From: Bradyrhizobium sp. SZCCT0153
GTDB taxonomy: Bacteria; Pseudomonadota; Alphaproteobacteria; Rhizobiales; Xanthobacteraceae
Direction: 5' to 3'
NCBI RefSeq assembly: GCF_018129995.1
Contig: NZ_JAFCKS010000001.1
Span: 407,001-471,000 of the forward strand
Length of the DNA: 64,000 nucleotides
This document shows positions 1-7,872 of the stretch, piece by piece (position 1 is the first letter of the stretch; every line of letters starts with the position of its first letter). Both the position numbers and the translations under genes were made by a program. The notes under the pieces are model-generated. The model ran no database searches. It was not told where the DNA came from and was given only the letters and a program-made list of their open reading frames with translations.

Positions 1-3000
1 GACGAACAGCTTCGAGAAGTCGAGGCCCTTGGCCTTCCAGTGCGCGACCAGCTTGGTCTGGTCGAGCAGCTGCACCTGGCCGATCATCTCGTTGAAGGTG
101 CGGAAGCCGAGCGAGGCCATGATCTCGCGGACTTCCTCGGCGACGAAGAAGAAGTAGTTGATCACGTGCTCGGGCTGGCCGGTGAAGCGCTTGCGCAGGA
201 CGGGGTCCTGGGTCGCGACGCCGACCGGGCAGGTGTTGAGATGGCACTTGCGCATCATGATGCAGCCGGCCGCGATCAGCGGCGCGGTGGCGAAGCCGAA
301 CTCGTCGGCACCGAGCAGCGCCCCGATCACGACGTCACGGCCGGTGCGGAAGCCGCCGTCGACCTGGACCACGATGCGGCTGCGCAGCCGCTCGCGCACC
401 AGCGTCTGGTGGGTTTCGGCAAGGCCGATCTCCCAGGGGGAGCCGGCGTGCTTGATCGAGGTCAGCGGCGAAGCGCCGGTGCCACCCTCGAAGCCCGCGA
501 TGGTGACATGGTCGGCGCGCGCCTTGGCGACGCCCGCGGCCACCGTGCCGACGCCGATCTCGGAGACGAGCTTGACCGAGACGTCGCCCGCCGGGTTGAC
601 GTTCTTGAGGTCGTAGATGAGCTGCGCCAGATCCTCGATCGAGTAGATGTCGTGGTGCGGCGGCGGCGAGATCAGGCCGACGCCCGGCGTCGAGTGCCGG
701 ACCTTGGCGATGGTCGCGTCGACCTTGTGGCCGGGCAACTGTCCGCCTTCGCCGGGCTTGGCGCCCTGCGCCATCTTGATCTGCATCATGTCGGAGTTGA
801 CGAGATACTCCGTGGTGACGCCGAAGCGGCCCGAGGCGACCTGCTTGATCGCCGAGCGCATGCTGTCGCCGTTCGGCAGCGGCTTGAAGCGGTCGGCTTC
901 CTCGCCGCCTTCGCCGGTGTTCGACTTGCCGCCGATCCGGTTCATGGCGATCGCGAGCGTGGTGTGCGCCTCGCGCGAGATCGAGCCGAAGCTCATCGCG
1001 CCGGTGGCGAAACGCCTGACGATGTCCTTGGCGGGCTCGACCTGGTCGAGCGGCACCGGCTTGCGCTTCTCTTCGTCCGCGTTCTTGATCCGGAACAGGC
1101 CGCGCAGCGTCAGCAGGCGCTCCGACTGCTCGTTGAGGATCTTGGCGAAGGCGCGGTAGCGCTCCAGCGAATTGCCGCGCGCGGCGTGCTGCAGCAGCCC
1201 GACCGACTCGGCGGTCCATGCATGATCCTCGCCACGGCTGCGATAGGCATATTCGCCGCCGACATCGAGCGAGGTCTTGTAGACCAGCGCCTCGCCGAAC
1301 GCGTCGGCATGGCGGCGCACCGCTTCTTCCGCGATCTCGGCCAGGCCCACGCCCTCGACGCGGGTATGCGTGCCGGCGAAGAACTTTCCGACGAAATCCG
1401 CCTTCAGGCCGACCGCGTCGAAGATCTGCGCGCCGCAATACGACTGATAGGTCGAGATGCCCATCTTGGACATCACCTTGAGCAGGCCCTTGCCGATCGA
1501 CTTGATGTAGCGCTTGACGATCTCGTAGTCGTCGAGCGAGCCGGGCAGGCGGTCCTTCATCGCGATGATGGACTCGAACGCCAGATACGGATTGATCGCT
1601 TCCGCGCCGTAGCCGGCGAGACAGGCGAAGTGATGCACTTCGCGCGGCTCGCCGGATTCGACGACGAGGCCGACCGAGGTGCGCAGGCCGGTGCGGATCA
1701 GATGATGATGCACGGCGGCGCAAGCCAGCAGCGACGGGATCGGCACCCGGTCGGTGCCGACCATGCGGTCGGACAGGATGATGATGTTGACGCCCTCGCG
1801 CACCGCGCTTTCCGCGCGCGCGCAGAGCTCGTCCAGCACCTGGTCCATGCCCGCGGCGCCGAGACCGGCGTGGAAGGTGGTGTCCAGCGTGCGCGACTTG
1901 AAGTGCGACTCGGCGACTTCCGAGATCGAGCGGATCTTTTCGAGATCCGCGTCGGTCAGGATCGGCTGACGCGCCTCGAGACGCTTGGTGGTGGCAAGGC
2001 CCTGCAGGTCGAACAGGTTCGGCCGCGGTCCGATGATGGAGACGAGGCTCATCACCAGCTCTTCGCGGATCGGGTCGATCGGCGGATTGGTGACCTGCGC
2101 GAAGTTCTGCTTGAAGTAGGTGAACAGCGGCTTGGCCTTGTCCGACAGAGCCGAGATCGGCGTGTCGTTGCCCATCGAGCCCGCGGCTTCCTCGCCGGTG
2201 GCCGCCATCGGCGTCATCAGGATGGTGATGTCTTCCTGGCTGTAGCCGAACGCCTGCTGGCGATCGAGCAGCGACAGGTTGGAGCGCACGCCGGTGGTCG
2301 GAACCTTCGGCAGCTCTTCCAGCACGATCTGGGTCCGCTCCAGCCATTCCTTGTAGGGATGGCTCTTGGCGAGATCGGCCTTGATCTCGTCGTCGGGGAT
2401 CAGGCGGCCCTGCTCGAGGTCGACCAGCAGCATCTTGCCGGGCTGCAAGCGCCACTTGGTGATGATCTGGTCCTCGGGGATCGTCAGCACGCCCATTTCG
2501 GAAGCCATCACGATGCGGTCGTCCTTGGTGACGAGATAGCGCGCCGGCCGCAATCCGTTGCGGTCGAGCGTGGCGCCGATCTTGCGGCCGTCGGTGAAGG
2601 CGATCGCGGCGGGGCCGTCCCACGGCTCCATCAGCGCGGCGTGATATTCGTAGAAGGCGCGGCGCGTCTCATCCATCAGCGGATTGCCGGCCCACGCTTC
2701 CGGAATCATCATCATGACCGCGTGCGGCAGCGAGTAGCCGCCCTGCACCAGGAATTCGAGCGCGTTGTCGAAGCAGGCGGTGTCCGACTGGCCTTCATAC
2801 GAGATCGGCCAGAGCCGGTTGATGTCCTTGCCATAGAGCTCGGAGCTCACAGAGGCCTGGCGCGCCGCCATCCAGTTGGTGTTGCCGCGCAGCGTGTTGA
2901 TCTCGCCGTTATGCGCGATCATGCGGTAGGGATGCGCCAGCGACCAGGCCGGGAAGGTGTTGGTCGAGAAGCGCTGATGCACCAGCGCCAGCGCGCTCTC

Positions 3001-3759
3001 GAAGTCCTTTTCGTGCAGATCGGGATAGTACTTGCCGAGCTGGTCGGCGAGGAACATGCCCTTGTAGATCACGGTGCGGCAGGACATCGAGCAGGGATAG
3101 TAGCCCGCAAGCCCGCGGTCGCGGCGCTGGTAAATCGCCTGCGAGATCGACTTGCGCAGGATGTAGAGCCGGCGCTCGAAATCGTCCTCGGTCTTGGCGG
3201 TGCCGTTGCGGCCGATGAACACCTGCATGCAGGCCGGCTCGGTCGGCTTCACGGTGACGCCGAGCGAGGAATTGTCGGTCGGCACGTCGCGCCAGCCGAG
3301 CAGGGTGAGGCCCTCTTCCTTGATCTGGTCGGCGATGATGCTCTTGATGACGTTGCGCCAGGCGGTGTCGCGCGGCATGAACAGCGCGCCGATGGCGTAT
3401 TCGCCGGGCTGAGGCAGCGCGAAGCCGAGCTCCGCGGCCTTGCGGCTGAAGAAGGCGTGCGGGATCTGCACCAGAATGCCGGCGCCGTCACCGGCGCGCG
3501 GATCGGCCCCGACGGCGCCGCGATGCTCGAGGTTGCAGAGGATGCTCAGCGCGTCCGCGACGATCTCGTGGGACTTCTTGCCCTTGATGTTGGCGATGAA
3601 GCCGACGCCGCAGGAATCCTTCTCCAGGCTCGGATCGTAGAGGCCAACGGCGGGCGGACGCGAATTGTGTTCCTGAATCGGATCGGTCGTTTTCGAGGCG
3701 ACGGTCGCCGACAGCTCTTCTGCCACGATGTTTGCGCGCTCGAATTGCGACCCGTTCAT
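1..3759 (-). CDS. gltB: Glutamate synthase (NADPH) large subunit, 3' end beyond the window
   Basis: Catalyses the glutamine- and 2-oxoglutarate-dependent synthesis of glutamate (GOGAT) with the small subunit GltD. The first 1253 codons are visible; the family is about 1500-1580 residues, so the C-terminal beta-helix domain lies outside. The start at 3759 gives an N-terminal propeptide of 49 residues before Cys50 in the motif DSCGVGFIA, the glutamine amidotransferase nucleophile exposed by processing. Near the visible end a 3Fe-4S ligand set, Cys1166-x5-Cys1172-x4-Cys1177 followed by PVGVATQ, has the spacing of known GltB proteins. The long open frame on the opposite strand here is a codon-bias shadow. 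High confidence. Confidence 0.97.
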   Translation of the reverse strand, partial: MNGSQFERANIVAEELSATVASKTTDPIQEHNSRPPAVGLYDPSLEKDSCGVGFIANIKGKKSHEIVADALSILCNLEHRGAVGADPRAGDGAGILVQIPHAFFSRKAAELGFALPQPGEYAIGALFMPRDTAWRNVIKSIIADQIKEEGLTLLGWRDVPTDNSSLGVTVKPTEPACMQVFIGRNGTAKTEDDFERRLYILRKSISQAIYQRRDRGLAGYYPCSMSCRTVIYKGMFLADQLGKYYPDLHEKDFESALALVHQRFSTNTFPAWSLAHPYRMIAHNGEINTLRGNTNWMAARQASVSSELYGKDINRLWPISYEGQSDTACFDNALEFLVQGGYSLPHAVMMMIPEAWAGNPLMDETRRAFYEYHAALMEPWDGPAAIAFTDGRKIGATLDRNGLRPARYLVTKDDRIVMASEMGVLTIPEDQIITKWRLQPGKMLLVDLEQGRLIPDDEIKADLAKSHPYKEWLERTQIVLEELPKVPTTGVRSNLSLLDRQQAFGYSQEDITILMTPMAATGEEAAGSMGNDTPISALSDKAKPLFTYFKQNFAQVTNPPIDPIREELVMSLVSIIGPRPNLFDLQGLATTKRLEARQPILTDADLEKIRSISEVAESHFKSRTLDTTFHAGLGAAGMDQVLDELCARAESAVREGVNIIILSDRMVGTDRVPIPSLLACAAVHHHLIRTGLRTSVGLVVESGEPREVHHFACLAGYGAEAINPYLAFESIIAMKDRLPGSLDDYEIVKRYIKSIGKGLLKVMSKMGISTYQSYCGAQIFDAVGLKADFVGKFFAGTHTRVEGVGLAEIAEEAVRRHADAFGEALVYKTSLDVGGEYAYRSRGEDHAWTAESVGLLQHAARGNSLERYRAFAKILNEQSERLLTLRGLFRIKNADEEKRKPVPLDQVEPAKDIVRRFATGAMSFGSISREAHTTLAIAMNRIGGKSNTGEGGEEADRFKPLPNGDSMRSAIKQVASGRFGVTTEYLVNSDMMQIKMAQGAKPGEGGQLPGHKVDATIAKVRHSTPGVGLISPPPHHDIYSIEDLAQLIYDLKNVNPAGDVSVKLVSEIGVGTVAAGVAKARADHVTIAGFEGGTGASPLTSIKHAGSPWEIGLAETHQTLVRERLRSRIVVQVDGGFRTGRDVVIGALLGADEFGFATAPLIAAGCIMMRKCHLNTCPVGVATQDPVLRKRFTGQPEHVINYFFFVAEEVREIMASLGFRTFNEMIGQVQLLDQTKLVAHWKAKGLDFSKLFV

Positions 3760-4249
3760 GTCCTCGTCCTCTCCGTGCGGCAAGCTGCCTCACCGCTATC
3801 TTCGGCGCACCTTGGGTGTTCCGCGGCACCCGCCTCTGGGTCACCGCTCGTCCGCTGCGAGCCGCATTTTCTTAAATTCAGGCTAAGGCGTTCTTCGTCC
3901 CCGAGAACGGCTTTGCCTGTTGCCTTCCTGGCGCTCGAAAGCACCGACTTTCGTTGCAATCCGTATGCCGGAACTGCAAGCAAAATTGAGACAGTCTTCC
4001 TGTCCTAACCATCACCTTGCCAAATTTTTGTCTATCACACAAGCGCGCGAAAGTCCCGATTCCCGATATGTCAATCAATCGCTTTCCGAAAGTTGCGCGG
4101 CCCCGGTTTTGAAGCAAACGCGCCCTGATCCGGCCCTGCCGACGCCGGAATCCCGAATGAAGCTTCGGATCAGCCCTCGAAAGGCGCGCCACGCCGCAAG
4201 AAGCGAAAGAGCGCGAGAGCTTCGGGGGCCTGACAGGAGCGTGTCGACC
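3760..4249. other. Intergenic region between divergent gltB and a secreted-protein gene
   Basis: About 490 bases with no convincing gene. It must contain the gltB promoter (minus) and the promoter of the plus-strand gene at 4250. A short inverted repeat, CGAAAG-CACCGA-CTTTCG, sits at 3936-3953 about 180 bases upstream of gltB. It could be a regulator site, but nothing ties it to a known one. Confidence 0.4.
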
Positions 4250-5023
4250 ATGAAGTTTTTCACAGGATGTGTGGCCGCTGCCACGCTGGTGCTGGCTGCG
4301 ACCGTGGCTCAGGCGCAAGTTCTTGCGCAAGTTCCGGCGAACGGTATCGGAAGCGGGGCCGCCATCGCGGTCTCGGATTTCGACGGACCCTATGGGCCGC
4401 CGGACGCCGCGCCGCCCCCGCCGCCGCGTTACGGCTACGGCTATGGCTACGGAGAACGCGGCCCGGCCCCGGTACTGCTGCCGTCGGCGGAGGTCTACGC
4501 GGTGCTGCGCGAAAACGGCTTCTTGCCGCTCGGCATCCCGCGCCTGCGCGGCAGCGTCTACACCATCGCGGTGATCGACCGCCGCGGTGACGACGGCCGG
4601 CTGGTCATCGACGCCCGCGACGGGAGAATCTTGCGCTTCATGCCGGCCAGGGACGCCTATGGCATGGCGCCCGGCTACGATGAGCCCGCGGTCGCACCCT
4701 ACCGCCCGCAAAGCGCGCTGCCGCCACCGACCATGGTCCGCAGCGGCCCGCCGCGCCCGCCGGCCTCGATTCCGCACGTTGCTAGCCGCACCGTGCCGCT
4801 GCCCAGGGCCGCCCCGCCGCGCGGCGAAGCCCCGCTCGCCGCCGCCAAGCCGGCCGAGCCTGCGACGGTGCAGGCCCAGCCTGCGCAACAGACCGCGGCT
4901 GCCGTGCAGCCCAAGCCGGCCGAGGCCCCGCCGCAAACCATCGCTCCAACCGTCGGGCAGGCGAAGCCCGCGCCAACGATCCTGCCGACGCAGGAGATGC
5001 CGGCCGCACAAGGGTTGGATTAG
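4250..5023 (+). CDS. Secreted proline-rich protein with a PepSY-like core
   Basis: Predicted 257-residue exported protein of unknown function. It opens with a signal peptide (MKFFTGCVAAATLVLAATVAQA, cleavage after AQA). A Pro/Gly/Tyr-rich linker follows (repeated YG pairs near residues 60-70), then a short globular core at about 80-125 (VYAVLRENGF ... VIDARDGRIL), which resembles the beta-sheet of PepSY-like domains. The C-terminal half is low-complexity Pro/Ala/Gln. The start at 4250 is preferred because AGGAG lies nine bases upstream and the signal peptide begins there; longer upstream starts lack both. The gene ends at a strong terminator shared with the convergent hydrolase gene. Cell-envelope location is inferred. 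Confidence 0.75.
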   Translation: MKFFTGCVAAATLVLAATVAQAQVLAQVPANGIGSGAAIAVSDFDGPYGPPDAAPPPPPRYGYGYGYGERGPAPVLLPSAEVYAVLRENGFLPLGIPRLRGSVYTIAVIDRRGDDGRLVIDARDGRILRFMPARDAYGMAPGYDEPAVAPYRPQSALPPPTMVRSGPPRPPASIPHVASRTVPLPRAAPPRGEAPLAAAKPAEPATVQAQPAQQTAAAVQPKPAEAPPQTIAPTVGQAKPAPTILPTQEMPAAQGLD

Positions 5024-5043
5024 CGCGCGGTCGCAACAAAAAA

Positions 5044-5068
5044 GCGCCCGAGAGCCTCGGGCGCTTTT
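5044..5068. terminator. Bidirectional intrinsic terminator
   Basis: A perfect 9-bp stem (GCGCCCGAG / CTCGGGCGC) with an AGC loop, an A-run on its left and TTTT on its right. It lies in the 64 bases between two convergent genes and can serve both strands. Confidence 0.9.
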
Positions 5069-5087
5069 GCGACACAGCGACGGTGTC

Positions 5088-5858
5088 TCAGCTCCGGCCA
5101 TACCCCGCGGCTTCCAGGATCAGATTCGCGACCTCCTTCGGATGCGACACCAGCGAGAGGTGGCCGGCATCGAGCTCGATCGTGGTTGCGTTCATGCGCT
5201 TGGCGAGGAAGCGTTCGAAATCGGGATTGATGGTGTCGTCGTTCTTCGACACCGCGTACCAGCTCGGCTTCGAATGCCATGCCGCCTCGGTGGTGCGACC
5301 GGCGAAGATCGAGGCGGCCGTCGGCCATTGCACCGCGTAGAGCTCCTTGGCCTGCTCCGGCTTCACGCCATTGGCGAAGTATTTCAGGAAGGCGTCTTCC
5401 GACAGCTTGGTGTAGCCGTCGTGCTCGACGATGCCGGCGCGCACCGGGCCGGTCGGGAATTGCTTCGACAGCGCGACGAAATCCTCGTTGGCATCGGGCG
5501 CGCGGGCGGCGACATAAACGAGGCCGGTGACCTTCGGATCGGTGCCGACCTGGCTGATCACCGTGCCGCCCCAGGAATGCGCGACCAGCACGGTCGGTCC
5601 GTCCTGCTCGGCGAGCGCGCGCTTGGTTGCGTCAACGGAGTCCGCCAGCGACGACAGCGGATTTTGCACGGCAGTCACGTGCAGGCCTGCGGCCTGGAGG
5701 ATCGGGATCACCTCCGACCAGCTCGAGCCGTCGGCCCAGGCGCCGTGCACCAGCACGACGTTCCTGGCCTTCACCGTCTGCGGGGTCTGCGCGTGAGCAA
5801 GGCTGAGGGGGGCCGCCAAAAGGCTCGCGGCGACGAAAAAGCTGCGCCAGAAAGTCAT
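5088..5858 (-). CDS. Exported alpha/beta hydrolase
   Basis: Alpha/beta-hydrolase-fold enzyme of 256 residues, probably periplasmic. From the ATG at 5858 (GGAG about eight bases upstream) it begins with a signal peptide ending in LSLAHA. The core shows VVLVHGAWADGSSW (oxyanion strand), the nucleophile elbow AHSWGG with its Ser, and a late DAGHLSLVSHP carrying the catalytic His. The sequence is closest in pattern to the small esterase/hydroxynitrile-lyase-like branch of the fold. The substrate cannot be deduced. It converges with the preceding secreted-protein gene and has no operon partner. Confidence 0.85.
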   Translation of the reverse strand: MTFWRSFFVAASLLAAPLSLAHAQTPQTVKARNVVLVHGAWADGSSWSEVIPILQAAGLHVTAVQNPLSSLADSVDATKRALAEQDGPTVLVAHSWGGTVISQVGTDPKVTGLVYVAARAPDANEDFVALSKQFPTGPVRAGIVEHDGYTKLSEDAFLKYFANGVKPEQAKELYAVQWPTAASIFAGRTTEAAWHSKPSWYAVSKNDDTINPDFERFLAKRMNATTIELDAGHLSLVSHPKEVANLILEAAGYGRS

Positions 5859-6114
5859 GATCGTTCTCCGTCTTGTTTTGGGTGCGATATCCAAAGGACG
5901 AGGCGCGGGCGTTGGTGTTACGCCATTTCACCGCTCTGTGATGCGGCCCAACGGTCCAGTACGGCAGTTCAGCAATCGGTGACGTCCTGGCGACGGCAAA
6001 GACCATCATCTCTGGGAAGGTATGGCAGATCCGTCGTTCGGTATTCCTTCCGCGCACGATTGATCGATCTCGCGGCAGGATTTCTTGGCTTCGCCGGGAC
6101 GAGAAGAGCCAAGC

Positions 6115-6144
6115 AAAAAAAACGCCCCGGGGCACCGGGGCGTT
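6115..6144 (-). terminator. Intrinsic terminator of hsp20
   Basis: A 10-bp stem AACGCCCCGG / CCGGGGCGTT with a four-base loop. Read on the minus strand it is followed by an eight-base T run. It lies 30 bases after the hsp20 stop codon. Confidence 0.88.
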
Positions 6145-6173
6145 TTCGCAACTCGGAAGTGGCGCGCGTGATT

Positions 6174-6644
6174 TTAGGCCGCGGCTTGCGTGGCCGAGTT
6201 CTCGATCACCTGCGCCTTGGGCGCGCCGACGTTGATCGCGATCTGGCGCGGCTTCTTGGCCTCGGGAATCTCGCGAACGAGGTCGACGTGAAGCAGGCCG
6301 TTCTCGAGCGAGGCGTCCTTCACCTGCACGAAGTCGGCGAGCTGGAAGGCGCGTTCGAAGGCACGCGCGGCGATGCCGCGGTAGAGCACTTCGGCCTTGC
6401 TGTTCTCGTTGGCGACCTTCTCGCCTTTGATCGTCAGCGTGTTTTCCTTCGCGACGAGGGAGAGCTCGTCCTTGGCGAAGCCCGAGACCGCAACGGTGAT
6501 GCGGTAGGTGTTCTCGCCGGTGCGCTCGATGTTGTAGGGGGGATAACCGGGGCTGCCGTCCGAACCGGCCTGGTCGAGCAGGTTGAAGAGGCGGTCGAAG
6601 CCGACGGTGGAACGATAGAACGGGGTCAGATCGTAGGTACGCAT
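6174..6644 (-). CDS. hsp20: Small heat-shock protein, Hsp20/alpha-crystallin family
   Basis: ATP-independent holdase of 156 residues. The start at 6644 opens MRTYDLTPFYRSTVGFDRLF, the N-terminal signature of rhizobial class A small heat-shock proteins, and sits eight bases after GGAGG. The alpha-crystallin domain covers roughly residues 35-130, with YPPYNIERTGENTYRI at its beginning and VSGF and LTIKGEK inside. The GLLHVDLVREIPE segment marks the end of the domain. The gene is monocistronic, with its own terminator and a ROSE-type thermometer in the leader, so translation is expected to rise with heat. Confidence 0.93.
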   Translation of the reverse strand: MRTYDLTPFYRSTVGFDRLFNLLDQAGSDGSPGYPPYNIERTGENTYRITVAVSGFAKDELSLVAKENTLTIKGEKVANENSKAEVLYRGIAARAFERAFQLADFVQVKDASLENGLLHVDLVREIPEAKKPRQIAINVGAPKAQVIENSATQAAA

Positions 6645-6740
6645 GGTCAAGTCCTCCATTGAGCGACTGTTGAGTAACCCGCCCGCCAATCGGGCCGGGC
6701 TTTAGTCTGTGTGCAGCCTGATGTTCCGGTTCCGAAACAC
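6645..6740 (-). promoter_or_regulatory. ROSE-type RNA thermometer in the hsp20 leader
   Basis: Upstream of the ATG the leader contains TCGCT, six bases (CAATGG), then AGGA of the Shine-Dalgarno. UCGCU can pair with AGGA leaving the middle G bulged, which is the defining UYGCU hairpin of ROSE elements. A more stable upstream hairpin (GCCCG ... CGGGC, about 6680-6700) fits the usual multi-hairpin ROSE layout. ROSE control of small heat-shock genes is well established in Bradyrhizobium. The 5' boundary given here is approximate. Confidence 0.78.
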
Positions 6741-6865
6741 TGGTAGCGGCCTGCACCATGGTGATATGGGTTCAGGGGAACGGCGTTCAAGAGGGCGGCA
6801 AGCAGCGCCTTTTCGGCGCTCCCGCCCCTTGATCTGCAGCACTTGGCGCCCAAGCCCTTCCAATC

Positions 6866-7813
6866 ATGACGCTGGTCTCGATTCCGTCCAATCCAGTTCC
6901 CGAAGACGTCGTCAGCGGCACCATCAAGACTCCCGATGGCGTCGAGCTGCGCTTTGCGCGCTGGGCACCGCCCGCGAACCGCAAGGGCACGGTCTGTGTC
7001 TTCACCGGACGCAGCGAGCAGATCGAGAAATATTTCGAGACCGTGCGCGATCTGCGCGACCGCGGCTTTGCGGTGGCGATGATCGACTGGCGCGGGCAGG
7101 GCCACTCCTCGCGCCGCCTGCGCGATCCGCGCAAGGGCTATGTGCGTGACTTCGCCGATTTCGAAATCGACGTCGAGACCTTCGTGCAGCAGGTGGTGCT
7201 GCCGGATTGTCCGCCGCCCTTCTTCGCGCTCGCCCATTCCATGGGCGGCACGGTGATGCTGCGGGTGGCGCATGCCGGCAAGCGCTGGTTCGACCGCATG
7301 GTGCTGTCGGCGCCGATGATCGACCTGCCCGGCCGCACCACGTCGTTTCCGGCGCGGGCGCTGCTGAAGACGATGCGCCTGCTGGGGCAGGGCGGCCGTT
7401 ATGTCCCCGGCGGCAGCGACCGCATCACCGGGCTCGATCCCTTCATCAACAATCCCCTCACCAGCGATCCCGTGCGCTATGCGCGCAATGCCGCGATCCT
7501 GGAGGAGGATCCGACGCTCGGGCTGGCGTCACCGACGGTCGCCTGGGCCGATACCGCCTTCCGTGCCATGCACACCTTCAAGGGCAAGAACTACCCCTCG
7601 GAGATCCGCCAGCCGATTCTGATGCTGGCGGCCTCCAGCGACACCGTGGTCTCGACCGCCGCGATCGAGGAGTTCGCGTATCATTTGCGGGCCGGCTCCC
7701 ATCTCGTGATCGCCGGCGCCAAGCACGAGATCCTGCAGGAGCAGGATCGCTACCGCTCGCAATTCTGGGCCGCCTTCGACGCCTTCGTGCCGGGCACGCC
7801 GCTGTTCAAGTGA
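6866..7813 (+). CDS. Alpha/beta hydrolase, lysophospholipase/monoacylglycerol lipase type
   Basis: Cytosolic 315-residue hydrolase of the Hydrolase_4 (PldB-like) family, which cleaves acyl groups from lysophospholipids or monoglycerides. There is no signal peptide. Visible motifs are DGVELRFARW near the start, the oxyanion region FTGRSEQIEKY, the DWRGQGHSSR loop, the nucleophile elbow AHSMGG at about 125-130, an Asp in AASSDTVVS and a His in AGAKHEILQE. It is divergently placed relative to hsp20. Its physiological substrate is not inferable from the sequence. Confidence 0.87.
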   Translation: MTLVSIPSNPVPEDVVSGTIKTPDGVELRFARWAPPANRKGTVCVFTGRSEQIEKYFETVRDLRDRGFAVAMIDWRGQGHSSRRLRDPRKGYVRDFADFEIDVETFVQQVVLPDCPPPFFALAHSMGGTVMLRVAHAGKRWFDRMVLSAPMIDLPGRTTSFPARALLKTMRLLGQGGRYVPGGSDRITGLDPFINNPLTSDPVRYARNAAILEEDPTLGLASPTVAWADTAFRAMHTFKGKNYPSEIRQPILMLAASSDTVVSTAAIEEFAYHLRAGSHLVIAGAKHEILQEQDRYRSQFWAAFDAFVPGTPLFK

Positions 7814-7833
7814 GGCGGCGGCGAAGGTGAGCT

Positions 7834-7860
7834 CCCTCGCCCCGTTTTGACGGGGAGAGG
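7834..7860. repeat. Short intergenic GC palindrome
   Basis: CCTCGCCCCG and CGGGGAGAGG flank TTTTGA in the gap between two convergent genes. Similar 'CCCTCTCCC' elements recur in this window near 15253-15274, 24676-24700 and 26141-26185. It may act as a weak terminator. Confidence 0.5.
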
Positions 7861-7872
7861 TGTGGCGGCAGC

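Noticed and set aside
40..4008. A 1322-codon open frame on the plus strand
   Set aside because: It is the antisense shadow of gltB. Its translation is Arg/Asp/Leu-rich with no domain, while the minus strand encodes clear GltB motifs including the 3Fe-4S cysteines.
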